64,000 bases of DNA from Janibacter sp. Soil728 (GTDB lineage Bacteria > Actinomycetota > Actinomycetes > Actinomycetales > Dermatophilaceae), in NCBI RefSeq assembly GCF_001428305.1, contig NZ_LMRZ01000005.1:124001-188000 (forward strand). Reading direction: 5' to 3'. Positions within the stretch are counted from its first letter, which is position 1. Each line of letters opens with the position of its first letter. The notes under the pieces are model-generated. The model ran no database searches. It saw only the letters and a list, made by a program, of their open reading frames with translations, and had not been told where the DNA came from. Position numbers and translations under genes: made by a program. Below are positions 35,387 through 43,067 of this stretch, one piece after another.

Positions 35387-36343
35387 TCACTTGATGACGA
35401 TGGGGTTCACGGGCGAGCCGCTGCCCCGGTCGACCTTGAGGGGCGCAGCCGCGTAGAAGACCTCGTAGACGCCGTCCTCGGCGCAGTCCGCCGCGAGGGC
35501 TTCGAGGTCGACGATCTCCGTGAAGGCGATCCCGAGGTTGCGCATGAGGGCGTTGTGGAGCGTGAGGGCAACTCCGGTGTCGGGATCCGTGGTGACCTCG
35601 TTGGCGATGGTGTCCGTGACGAGGTTGGGGATCTCCATGTCGGCGAACCACTGGACCAGCTCCGGGCTGTACTGCAGGCCCGGCTCGCAGAAGTCCTCGT
35701 AGAACGCGTCACCGAGCTTGTGGAAGAGGGCGAGGTAGTTGGTGCGGATGATGATGATGTCGCGCTTGCGCAGCTCGACACCCTGCTTCGCCGCGCAGGC
35801 GAGGAGGTCGTCGTGGGTGTAGGTCTCGGCCGACTCCAGGTAGTCCTTGCCGAGGAAGCGAGCCATGTCCAGCAGGACGGCCCGGCCCACGACCCCACGG
35901 TCGGCGATCGGCCGGACGCTTGCCTTGTCCATGCCACCGACCGTGGTCCGTGCGTCGTAGCCGTTCCACAGCTTGCCGCCGTACCAGACGTGACCGAGAG
36001 CGTCGTACTGCGTCGACCCCTGGAGGAAGGCCTCGATCTTGTCGTCGGCGTAGTGCAGACCCCCGGGGAAGGCCGGTGCGTCGTCGGAGTCCCAGGTGGA
36101 CTCGTCGAGGAGCTGGGTGCGAACGGCTGGCTTGCGGCTGGGCCAGACCGGGTCACCCTTGGGGTCGCCGATGAGTCGCTGGATGGGGAAGACCTTGCCG
36201 CTGCGGATGAGTCCGGCGGCGGCGATGACCTGCTCGGGCCCGAGGTAGTTCAGGCTGCCCACCTCGTCGTCCGGCCCCCACTTGCCCCAGTTCGACGGGG
36301 AGTCCTTGAGCAGGTCGGTCAGGTCGGGTGCAGGGTTGGTCAT
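35387..36343 (-). CDS. Cyclase-family metal-dependent hydrolase (PF04199-like)
   Basis: A 318-residue protein of the cyclase/kynurenine-formamidase-like group. The N-terminal NWGKWGPDDEVGSLNYLGP and the central DALGHVWYGGKLWNGYDA, RGVVGRAVLLDMARFLG and KRDIIIIRTNYLAL match large members of this family. Members hydrolyse cyclic amides or formamides (for example isatin hydrolase and formamidase), and some may open lactones. It probably provides the ring-opening or first step of the operon (inference). MTNPAPD at 36343 is supported by AAGGAG 8 bp upstream. It is divergent from the XRE-TetR regulator. Confidence 0.82.
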   Translation of the reverse strand: MTNPAPDLTDLLKDSPSNWGKWGPDDEVGSLNYLGPEQVIAAAGLIRSGKVFPIQRLIGDPKGDPVWPSRKPAVRTQLLDESTWDSDDAPAFPGGLHYADDKIEAFLQGSTQYDALGHVWYGGKLWNGYDARTTVGGMDKASVRPIADRGVVGRAVLLDMARFLGKDYLESAETYTHDDLLACAAKQGVELRKRDIIIIRTNYLALFHKLGDAFYEDFCEPGLQYSPELVQWFADMEIPNLVTDTIANEVTTDPDTGVALTLHNALMRNLGIAFTEIVDLEALAADCAEDGVYEVFYAAAPLKVDRGSGSPVNPIVIK

Positions 36344-36423
36344 GACGTCTCCTTGAGCGATGGAAATATCGAACAATCACTAGGTTCAGGTGCAGACATG
36401 ACTACCGTGCTATCAGGGTCTAC

Positions 36424-36434
36424 CGTTGTCAACG
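36424..36434. promoter_or_regulatory. Candidate operator: CGTTG-T-CAACG dyad
   Basis: An 11-bp dyad with a one-base centre in the 131-bp gap between the catabolic operon and the XRE-TetR regulator. It lies 8 bp from a second, longer dyad at 36442, so the two may be paired sites for a two-headed regulator (inference). Confidence 0.4.
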
Positions 36435-36441
36435 ATGACTC

Positions 36442-36460
36442 TGTTCAGCGGATCTGAACA
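36442..36460. promoter_or_regulatory. Candidate operator: TGTTCAG-N5-CTGAACA
   Basis: A perfect 7-bp inverted repeat with a 5-bp spacer that ends 14 bp before the regulator start codon and about 100 bp upstream of the divergent operon. The position suits autorepression and control of the catabolic operon by the adjacent regulator. Confidence 0.5.
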
Positions 36461-36474
36461 CGGGAGGAAGGGAG

Positions 36475-37386
36475 GTGGTCCGGGTGCTGGAGGGTGCGGC
36501 GGTGTCACTCCACCGGACGTCGATGGGCCGCGCCGTGCGCGAGCTGAGGCATCGGCGGGGCCTGACGGTGCGGCAGCTGGCGCACCAGATCGGCGTGAGC
36601 ATCGGCACCGTCAGTGCGATCGAGAACGGCCGCGTCGGCATCTCGTCCGAGCGTGTCGTGACCCTGGCCGACGCGCTCGGTGTGCGTGCTGATCGCCTGC
36701 TCGTCGGCATCGCGGAACCGATCCGTGACGAGCGCTGGGGTGTCGCCGCGGGGGACTCCGCGCAGGCGGGTGTGGGGGACTGGCGTCACTACGAGCCACT
36801 CGAGCTGCACCCTGCGCTGAGAGGTGCGCTGGCGAGCTTTCTCGAGCTGGGCTACCACGGGTCGACGATGCGCGGCGTGGCCGAGCGCGCCGGCCTCTCG
36901 GTCGCCGGTCTCTATCACCACTACTCGAGCAAGCAGCAGCTCCTCGTGACGATCCTCGACACGACGATGGAAGAGCTGCAGCTGCGCACCACTGCGGCCG
37001 TCGCGACGACGGACGACCCGTGGACCCGCTTCGCTGTCCTCGTCGAGTGCCAGGCGCTCTTCCACAGCCACCGGCGCGAGCTGGGCTTCATCGGCGCGAC
37101 CGAGATGCGCAGCCTGGCGGGGCCGGCACGCGAGCGGATCGCTCACGCGCGCCGAGAGGAGCAGGCTCGGATCGACTCCGAGGTCCTGGCCGGCTGCCTG
37201 AACGGGGCCTTCGGCACGCCCCGTCCTCGAGAGGCGGCTCGGGCCGTGGTGACGATGTGCACCGCCATCCCGCAGTGGTACCGGCACGGTGGGGACTCAT
37301 CGCCGGAGCAGGTCGCTGCCTCCTATGTCGACTTCGCTCTCGACCTCGTGCAGTGCGACCCGGCCAAGCGGCCCCAGGGCGACTGA
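36475..37386 (+). CDS. XRE-TetR fusion transcriptional regulator
   Basis: A 303-residue protein with two DNA-binding domains. An XRE helix-turn-helix occupies about 17-75 (LTVRQLAHQIGVSIGTVSAIENG). A TetR helix-turn-helix follows at about 110-158 (STMRGVAERAGLSVAGLYHHYSSKQQLL). A TetR-type ligand-binding helical domain fills the rest. Such fusions are uncommon relative to single-domain forms. It is divergent from the cyclase-ligase-kinase-dehydrogenase operon and probably senses its substrate or a CoA ester. GTG 36475 follows a GGGAGGAAGG site; ATG 36523 would lose no domain. Its stop is 44 bp before palindrome copy 2a. Confidence 0.85.
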   Translation: MVRVLEGAAVSLHRTSMGRAVRELRHRRGLTVRQLAHQIGVSIGTVSAIENGRVGISSERVVTLADALGVRADRLLVGIAEPIRDERWGVAAGDSAQAGVGDWRHYEPLELHPALRGALASFLELGYHGSTMRGVAERAGLSVAGLYHHYSSKQQLLVTILDTTMEELQLRTTAAVATTDDPWTRFAVLVECQALFHSHRRELGFIGATEMRSLAGPARERIAHARREEQARIDSEVLAGCLNGAFGTPRPREAARAVVTMCTAIPQWYRHGGDSSPEQVAASYVDFALDLVQCDPAKRPQGD

Positions 37387-37429
37387 CTCGGCCGCCGGAC
37401 ACCTACGCGACGGTGGTGTCGATCCACTG

Positions 37430-37453
37430 CTGCATTGCCCTAGGGCAATGCAG
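37430..37453. repeat. ALP-stop palindrome, copy 2a
   Basis: A perfect 24-bp palindrome (half-site CTGCATTGCCCT) between the convergent XRE-TetR and TetR genes. Its centre is 41 bp from that of copy 2b. The spacer begins ACGAACGG, as does the spacer of the other tandem pair at 52.5 kb. Confidence 0.88.
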
Positions 37454-37468
37454 ACGAACGGCAACGAA

Positions 37469-37496
37469 ACCTGCATTGCCCTAGGGCAATGCAGGT
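37469..37496. repeat. ALP-stop palindrome, copy 2b
   Basis: A perfect 28-bp palindrome: the 24-bp core plus two flanking pairs (half-site ACCTGCATTGCCCT). Its last base is the last base of the TetR stop codon. Unlike three other gene ends at these elements, the TetR frame stops at the edge and not at the inner TAG. Confidence 0.88.
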
Positions 37497-38170
37497 CAGT
37501 CGGAGGGGCGCTTCCAGGCGATCTTGATGCCGGACCACGCGAGGTTGGTCAGCTGGTCGGTGAGCTCCTCACGGGAGAAGTCCCCGGCGAGGCCGACGAG
37601 CCAGGCATCGGCGCCGGCACGGACCAGGCCGACGAGGGAATGGCCCCACAGGCGGGCAGGTGCCGGGTCATTGCCCCGGTCGACGAAGGCGGCCGCGATG
37701 AGGTCGCTGATCTGACCAGCCATCCTGCCGGTCGCGTTGGCGACTGCCTCGGCGGCGTTGCCGGACGTGGTGCCGCCGACGATGGGGGCGGAGACGATGA
37801 AGCGGTAGAGCTCGGGGTCGCGCTCGACGAGCTGGAGATAGGCGTCGATCGCCGCACGGATGACCGCCTGTGGGTCGAGGTCGAGGGCGCTCAGGCCCGC
37901 ACCCTTGGTGTTCTGCCCGAGGACCGTGCCGATGTCGCGCAGGATCAGCTCGTCGACGCGATCAGCAACCGCCTGGTAGAGGCCGTGCCGGTCGGTGAAG
38001 TGACGGTAGAAGACCGTCTTGGAGGTCCCTGCCTCGGAGGCGATCTCGTCCATGCCCACAGAAGCGCCCCGCGTGCGGATGGTGCGGATCGCCGATTCGA
38101 CGAGCGTCTTGCGTCGCTCTTGACGATGCGCCTCCCAGCGGGCGCTGCGGCCGTCGGTGGTGGTGCTCAC
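37496..38170 (-). CDS. TetR-family transcriptional regulator
   Basis: A 224-residue regulator. The helix-turn-helix is at about 25-68 (VGMDEIASEAGTSKTVFYRHFTDRHGLYQAV). The C-terminal ligand domain has several helices, with RFIVSAPIVGG and ARLWGHSLVGLVRAGADAWLVG. It is divergent from the thiolase operon, and a 35-bp inverted repeat lies between them starting 7 bp upstream of its GTG. It probably represses itself and the operon and is released by an acyl-CoA (inference from position). GTG 38170 gives the usual TetR length. Confidence 0.87.
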   Translation of the reverse strand: MSTTTDGRSARWEAHRQERRKTLVESAIRTIRTRGASVGMDEIASEAGTSKTVFYRHFTDRHGLYQAVADRVDELILRDIGTVLGQNTKGAGLSALDLDPQAVIRAAIDAYLQLVERDPELYRFIVSAPIVGGTTSGNAAEAVANATGRMAGQISDLIAAAFVDRGNDPAPARLWGHSLVGLVRAGADAWLVGLAGDFSREELTDQLTNLAWSGIKIAWKRPSD

Positions 38171-38177
38171 AATGCTC

Positions 38178-38212
38178 GACGGTAGCAGGTACTGACGGTA
38201 CCTGCTACCGTC
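38178..38212. promoter_or_regulatory. 35-bp inverted-repeat operator of TetR/fadA region
   Basis: Arms of 15 bp (GACGGTAGCAGGTAC and its exact reverse complement) are separated by TGACG. GACGGTA occurs twice on the plus strand. The site overlaps the expected -35 region of the thiolase operon promoter and is adjacent to the TetR start, fitting repression in both directions. Confidence 0.75.
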
Positions 38213-38219
38213 CGTATCG

Positions 38220-38225
38220 TATAAG
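38220..38225 (+). promoter_or_regulatory. -10 element of thiolase operon promoter
   Basis: TATAAG lies 7 bp downstream of the 35-bp operator and about 70 bp before the thiolase start. It is a good -10 match. No clear -35 is visible because the operator occupies that position. Confidence 0.5.
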
Positions 38226-38295
38226 TGCACGGATGGGACCAGGGCCACACGCCCTGGTCCCGAATCGACTCCAACTCACGACCAGGAGACCTGTG

Positions 38296-39585
38296 GTGGC
38301 TAACAACCTGCCGCGTCGTGCTGCCGTTCTCGGTGGCAACCGCATCCCCTTCGCCCGCCAGTTCGGCCCGTACGCCGAGGCGTCCAACCAGGACATGTTC
38401 ACTGCTGCCCTGGACGGCCTCGTCGCCCGGTACAACCTCGGTGGCAAGCACCTCGACGAGGTCGTCGGCGGTGCGGTCATCAAGCACTCCCGCGACTTCA
38501 ACCTCACCCGTGAGGCGGTCCTCGGCTCCGCCCTCGCACCGACCACCAGCGCCTACGACCTCCAGCAGGCGTGTGGCACCGGCCTCGAGGCCGCCATCCT
38601 CGTCTCCAACAAGATCAAGCTCGGCCAGATCGAGGCGGGCGTCGCCGGCGGCGTCGACACTGCGTCCGACGCACCGATCATGGTGACCGAGTCGCTGCGC
38701 AAGAAGCTGCTCAAGGTCAACCGCGCGAAGGGCGGCAAGGCCCAGGTCCTCGCCCTGGCCAGGATCCGCCCGACCGACATCGGCATCTCCACGCCGGCCA
38801 ATGTCGAGCCGCGCACCGGTCTGTCGATGGGCGACCACATGGCCATCACGGCCAAGAAGTGGGGCATCACGCGCGAGGCGCAGGACGAGCTGGCCATGAA
38901 GAGCCATCACAACCTCGCGCGTGCCTACGACGAGGGCTTCCAGGACGACCTCATGACCAGCTTCATGGGTGTCTCCCGGGACCAGAACCTGCGTGCCGAC
39001 TCCTCGATGGAGAAGCTCGCCAAGCTCAAGCCGGCCTTCGGCAAGGGCGACGACGCGACGATGACCGCCGGCAACTCCACCCCGCTGACCGACGGTGCGT
39101 CCGTCGTGCTGCTGGGCTCCGACGAGTGGGCGGCCGAGCAGGGTCTGACCCCGCTCGCCTACTTCGTCGACGGTCAGGCCGCCGCGGTGGACTACGTCCA
39201 CGGCGCCGAGGGTCTGCTCATGGCCCCCGCCTACGCCATCCCGCGCATGCTCGAGCGTCAGGGCCTCACCCTCCAGGACTTCGACTACTACGAGATCCAC
39301 GAGGCATTCGCCGCTACCGTGCTGTCCACGCTCAAGGCGTGGGAGAACGACGAGTGGTGCCGCGAGAAGCTGGGCAGTGACGGCGCGCTCGGCTCCATCG
39401 ACCGCGACAAGCTCAACGTCAACGGCTCCTCGCTGGCTGCCGGTCACCCCTTCGCCGCCACCGGCGGCCGGATCGTGGCCTCCCTGTCGAAGATGCTCCA
39501 CGCCAAGGGCGCGGGCAGCCGCGGCCTGATCTCCATCTGCGCCGCAGGTGGACAGGGCGTCGTGGCCATCCTCGAAGGCGCCTGA
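38296..39585 (+). CDS. Acetyl-CoA C-acyltransferase (thiolase, FadA2/FadI-like)
   Basis: A 429-residue thiolase. The nucleophilic cysteine is in LQQACGTGLEA (Cys about 93), the active-site His in SLAAGHPFAATGG and the second cysteine in ISICAAGGQGV near the C-terminus; NEAF-like IHEAFAATV is also present. The long loop and gene order (thiolase, large FabG, MaoC dehydratase) match FadA2 of mycobacteria. It cleaves 3-ketoacyl-CoA or condenses acyl-CoAs. GTG 38296 is 7 bp after an AGGAG site; GTG 38293 is directly upstream. Confidence 0.88.
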   Translation: MANNLPRRAAVLGGNRIPFARQFGPYAEASNQDMFTAALDGLVARYNLGGKHLDEVVGGAVIKHSRDFNLTREAVLGSALAPTTSAYDLQQACGTGLEAAILVSNKIKLGQIEAGVAGGVDTASDAPIMVTESLRKKLLKVNRAKGGKAQVLALARIRPTDIGISTPANVEPRTGLSMGDHMAITAKKWGITREAQDELAMKSHHNLARAYDEGFQDDLMTSFMGVSRDQNLRADSSMEKLAKLKPAFGKGDDATMTAGNSTPLTDGASVVLLGSDEWAAEQGLTPLAYFVDGQAAAVDYVHGAEGLLMAPAYAIPRMLERQGLTLQDFDYYEIHEAFAATVLSTLKAWENDEWCREKLGSDGALGSIDRDKLNVNGSSLAAGHPFAATGGRIVASLSKMLHAKGAGSRGLISICAAGGQGVVAILEGA

Positions 39586-39618
39586 GCCTTCCCCGACCTT
39601 TTTTCAAGGAGAACCCAC

Positions 39619-40956
39619 ATGGGATTCGAGTACGGCAAGTTCGTCAGCTCCGGTCTGGGCAAGCAGATCGCCAACACCCTCGGTCTCCCGCGGCCGACCA
39701 CCCTGCGTCGCCACAAGGCAGGTGCCCCGCTCATCAACGGTGCGGTGCTCCTGGCCGGCCACGGTGACGCTCCCGTCGCTGCTGTGCTGACCGAGGTCCT
39801 GTCCGCCGACGGGGTGCAGATCGCCACGTCGCCGTCGACCTCGGTCGCCGGTGTCATCGTCGACATGACCCAGGCCAGGACGCCGGCCGACCTGGAGACC
39901 CTCCGCGGGATCCTCGCCCCGGCCCTGAAGACCCTCGCCCCCACGGGCCGGGTCATCGTCATCGGCCGTCCGGTCGCGGACACCGACGACGTCGCCCAGG
40001 CCGCGGCCCGCCGCGCCCTCGAGGGCATCGTCCGCTCCGTCGGCAAGGAGATGCGTGCCGGTGGCACGGCCAACATGGTCTACGTCGCCGAAGGCGCGGA
40101 CGCCAACGCCGAGGCCACGGTCCGTTTCTTCCTCTCCGGGCGCTCCGCCTACGTCTCCGCGCAGGTCGTGCACGTCGGTGACGCGGTCGCCGACATCGAG
40201 CTGCCGCAGAGCTGGGACGCCCCGCTCGAGGGCAAGGTCGCCGTCGTCACCGGTGCCGCTCGCGGCATCGGCGCGGCCATCGCCGAGGTCCTCGCCCGCG
40301 ACGGCGCGACCGTCGTCTGCGTCGACATCCCTGCCGCCGGCGGTCCACTGGCCGCGGTGGCCAACAAGATCGGTGGCACCGCATTGCAGGTCGACGTCAC
40401 GGCCGAGGACGCGGGCACCAAGATCGTCGAGCACGCCGCGCAGCTGCACGGTGGCTTCGACATCGTCGTGCACAACGCCGGCATCACCCGGGACAAGCTC
40501 CTGGTCAACACCGACGCCGACCGCTGGGGCTCGGTCCTCAACGTCAACCTGCTGTCGATCCTGAAGATGAACGAGGCGCTCGTCCCGGCGATCAACGAGG
40601 GTGGGCACATCGTCAACGTCTCGTCCATCGCGGGCATCGCGGGCAACCGCGGTCAGGCCAACTACGGTGCGAGCAAGGCCGGCGTCATCGGCATGACCTC
40701 GAGCCTGGCCAAGGACCCGCAGGTGCTCGCCAAGGGCATCACCGTCAACGCGGTCGCCCCGGGCTTCATCGAGACCGAGATGACGGCCAAGATCCCGCTC
40801 GCGACCCGCGAGATCGGTCGCCTGACCAACTCCCTCTCGCAGGGTGGTCAGCCGGTCGACGTCGCCGAGACGATCGGCTGGTTCGCCTGGGACAGCAACC
40901 GCGCCGTCACGGGTGACACCGTGCGCGTGTGCGGTCAGATGATCCTGGGCGCCTGA
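39619..40956 (+). CDS. fabG4: High-molecular-weight 3-oxoacyl-reductase (FabG4-like)
   Basis: A 445-residue short-chain dehydrogenase with an extra N-terminal flavodoxin-like domain of about 200 residues. The C-terminal SDR has VVTGAARGIGAAIAEVLA (about 211-228), VHNAGITRDKLL, the catalytic Ser in NVSSIAGIAG and YGASKAG (Tyr/Lys). FabG4 of M. tuberculosis has the same two-domain length and reduces 3-oxoacyl-CoA using NADH. An AAGGAGA site precedes the ATG. The stop overlaps the MaoC start (TGATG), so the genes are translationally coupled. Confidence 0.9.
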   Translation: MGFEYGKFVSSGLGKQIANTLGLPRPTTLRRHKAGAPLINGAVLLAGHGDAPVAAVLTEVLSADGVQIATSPSTSVAGVIVDMTQARTPADLETLRGILAPALKTLAPTGRVIVIGRPVADTDDVAQAAARRALEGIVRSVGKEMRAGGTANMVYVAEGADANAEATVRFFLSGRSAYVSAQVVHVGDAVADIELPQSWDAPLEGKVAVVTGAARGIGAAIAEVLARDGATVVCVDIPAAGGPLAAVANKIGGTALQVDVTAEDAGTKIVEHAAQLHGGFDIVVHNAGITRDKLLVNTDADRWGSVLNVNLLSILKMNEALVPAINEGGHIVNVSSIAGIAGNRGQANYGASKAGVIGMTSSLAKDPQVLAKGITVNAVAPGFIETEMTAKIPLATREIGRLTNSLSQGGQPVDVAETIGWFAWDSNRAVTGDTVRVCGQMILGA

Positions 40957-41801
40957 TGGCCGTCAAGACCGTCAAGAGCATCCCGGCGCTCGGCCCGATC
41001 TATGCCAAGGCCGCCCTGCCCGGCAAGAGCCCGGGCAAGGACCTGCCGGACACGCAGCTGCGGCTGGCCGGCCACGCGGTCGACCGGAGCGACCTGCTCG
41101 CGTACCAGCGGATCTGCGGCTTCAACAACAGTGACGTGCTGCCGCACACCTACCCGCACGTCGTGGGCTTCCCGCTGCAGATGCAGCTCATGGCGGGCAA
41201 GGGGTTCCCCCTGCCCCTCATGGGTCTGGTCCACGTCGAGAACGTCATCACGGTCCACCGTGAGATCCGCTTCGACGAGGCGCTGGACATCACCGTGTCG
41301 GCGGACAACCTGCGTGCCCACCCCAAGGGCAAGGTCGTCGACCTCGTCACCGAGGTGGACGTCGACGGGGAGCGGGTCTGGGAGGGTCGCTCGACCTATC
41401 TCGCACGCGGTCGCGGCGACGCCGGGGCCGAGCGCGGTGAGCAGCCGCCGACGATCCCGACCGGGCAGGCAGCGGCGAGGTGGAGCCTGCCGGGCGGCCT
41501 CGGTCGCACCTACGGACTCGCCTCCGGCGACATCAACCCGATCCACATGAGCGCCGTCACGGCCAAGGCGATGGGCTTCCCCAAGGCCATCGCGCACGGC
41601 ATGTGGACCTATGCCCGAGTCCTCGGTGCGATCGGTCCCGTGACCAGCGGTCCGTGCACGAGCCACGTGTGGTTCAAGAAGCCGGTCCTGCTCCCGGGCA
41701 AGGTCGACTTCGTCATCGACAAGAGCGGTGACCAGGTCGTTGCGGGTCTGCGCAGCTCGCGCAAGCCCGAGACAGAGCACCTGGTGCTCAGCCTGAGCTG
41801 A
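40956..41801 (+). CDS. MaoC-family (R)-specific hydratase/dehydratase (HtdX-like)
   Basis: A 281-residue double hot-dog protein. The catalytic hydratase-2 motif is in YGLASGDINPIHMSAVTAKAMGF (in two parts, about 190-213), followed by IAHGMWTYARVLG. The N-terminal hot-dog (about 30-150) lacks the catalytic residues and is probably structural. It hydrates trans-2-enoyl-CoA or dehydrates 3-hydroxyacyl-CoA. With the FabG4-like reductase and the thiolase it forms a three-step fatty-acyl module like fadA2-fabG4-htdX. Confidence 0.87.
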   Translation: MAVKTVKSIPALGPIYAKAALPGKSPGKDLPDTQLRLAGHAVDRSDLLAYQRICGFNNSDVLPHTYPHVVGFPLQMQLMAGKGFPLPLMGLVHVENVITVHREIRFDEALDITVSADNLRAHPKGKVVDLVTEVDVDGERVWEGRSTYLARGRGDAGAERGEQPPTIPTGQAAARWSLPGGLGRTYGLASGDINPIHMSAVTAKAMGFPKAIAHGMWTYARVLGAIGPVTSGPCTSHVWFKKPVLLPGKVDFVIDKSGDQVVAGLRSSRKPETEHLVLSLS

Positions 41802-41813
41802 TCTCGGCTGTGT

Positions 41814-41850
41814 CGAAGGCCCGTGTCCCGCAAGGAGACACGGGCCTTCG
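41814..41850. terminator. Hairpin terminator after thiolase operon
   Basis: CGAAGGCCCGTGTC pairs perfectly with its reverse complement ending at 41850, a 14-bp stem with a 9-nt loop, 12 bp after the MaoC gene. The expected 3' T-run is short. Confidence 0.75.
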
Positions 41851-41910
41851 GCGTGCCCCTGCCGCATCGGTGTGTGGCGCGTGTCACATGTGGCTGCCAT
41901 GCTTGACGGC

Positions 41911-42276
41911 ATGGCACACGGAGACATCACCCACATCGACATCCCGGTCGCCGACATGCAGACGGCCACGACCTTCTACAGCGGGCTCTTCGGCTGGCAG
42001 ATCGCGGAGATCCCCGGCTACGAGGGCTATCCCATGTGGCAGGCGCCCAACAAGATCAGCGGCGGCGGGCTGGCACCGCGAGGCGACGGCTTCGAGCACC
42101 CACGCTCCTATGTCGAGGTCGACTCGATCGACGACACGCTGGCCAAGGCCACGGCGTCCGGGGGCTCGGTCGTCATGGACAAGTCGCCGATCTCCGAGAC
42201 CAGCTGGTTCGCCGTCCTCGCCGACCCCGATGGCAACCACATCGGGCTCTACGAGGGCACCACCGACGCGGGCTGA
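41911..42276 (+). CDS. VOC-family (glyoxalase/bleomycin-resistance-like) protein
   Basis: A 121-residue vicinal-oxygen-chelate protein with the paired beta-alpha-beta-beta-beta modules. ITHIDIPVADMQTATTFYSGLFGW is the first module (in two parts, about 6-29), and VLADPDGNHIGLYEGT near the C-terminus carries the metal-ligand Glu region. Substrate unknown. ATG 41911 is chosen over upstream ATGs because homologous domains begin at the HIDIP strand. The 3' end overlaps the convergent MOSC gene by 28 bp. Confidence 0.82.
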   Translation: MAHGDITHIDIPVADMQTATTFYSGLFGWQIAEIPGYEGYPMWQAPNKISGGGLAPRGDGFEHPRSYVEVDSIDDTLAKATASGGSVVMDKSPISETSWFAVLADPDGNHIGLYEGTTDAG

Positions 42277-43016
42277 CCCTCGCCCTCCTCGCCGTGCTCG
42301 GCAGTGACCGGGTCGCCGGTCCGGACCGTGCCCGGCACGAGCACGTCCGCGTCCACACCGAACGGGAGCAGCCCGACCGGGCGCGGCCGGCCCGCCAGGG
42401 TGGCCAGATGCGTCCGGTCGAGTCGTCCGGTCGTCGGGTCGAGGTCGATGACCCGGCACCGGGGGATGGCCGCGCGCACGCGCACCACGGCTCCACCCAT
42501 CGCCAGCACCGTGCCCGGGGCGGGGTCGCGCTCGGCGTCGATGGTGAAGGTGGCGCGGAAGCGTTCGGACTCCGGCTCGGACAAGGACGCGAGGGCGCTC
42601 GTCGTGACGATCGAGACGGGCGCGCCGTAGACGACCTCACCGGGACGGCGCGTGCGCGCCAGGCGCACCTCGCGTCCCAGATGGCGCCCCAGGAGCTGCG
42701 CATGGCGTGAGGCCATGATCTCGAGCCGGGCGTCACGCCCCCAGTAGTCGCTCACGAGCTCCTCGCCGGTGGTGCCGGGGACCTCGGAGACGACACCCTG
42801 CCCGGGGGCGCCGACCGTGAGGGTCGACCCGTCCCACGCTGCGTCGACGAGGAGCATCCGCGGGTTGTCGACCGTGCGCAGGACGTGGGGCCGGTCGGCC
42901 TCGACCAGGCAGAAGACGCGGTCGCCCACCGGTCCTTGGCGTTCGAGCGCCACCTGATCGAGCTGGGCGTGGCGGGCGCCCTTGAGCGGGGTGAGGCCGA
43001 TCCGGGTGACGTGCAT
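42249..43016 (-). CDS. MOSC-domain protein
   Basis: A 255-residue protein with an N-terminal MOSC_N barrel (VTRIGLTPLKGARHAQLDQ, VGDRVFCLVEADRPHVL) and a C-terminal MOSC domain (PVSIVTTSALASL, RFRATFTIDAE, RCRVIDLDPTTGRLD). MOSC proteins handle sulfur or molybdenum cofactor; examples are mARC N-oxide reductases and MOCOS. The usual catalytic Cys appears to be the one in PRCRVIDLD. The role here is not known. Confidence 0.83.
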   Translation of the reverse strand: MHVTRIGLTPLKGARHAQLDQVALERQGPVGDRVFCLVEADRPHVLRTVDNPRMLLVDAAWDGSTLTVGAPGQGVVSEVPGTTGEELVSDYWGRDARLEIMASRHAQLLGRHLGREVRLARTRRPGEVVYGAPVSIVTTSALASLSEPESERFRATFTIDAERDPAPGTVLAMGGAVVRVRAAIPRCRVIDLDPTTGRLDRTHLATLAGRPRPVGLLPFGVDADVLVPGTVRTGDPVTAEHGEEGEGQPASVVPS

Positions 43017-43067
43017 GCCTCAGTCAACCAGTCGGTGCCGGCCCGCTCGGTTTGGCATGCTCGCACC

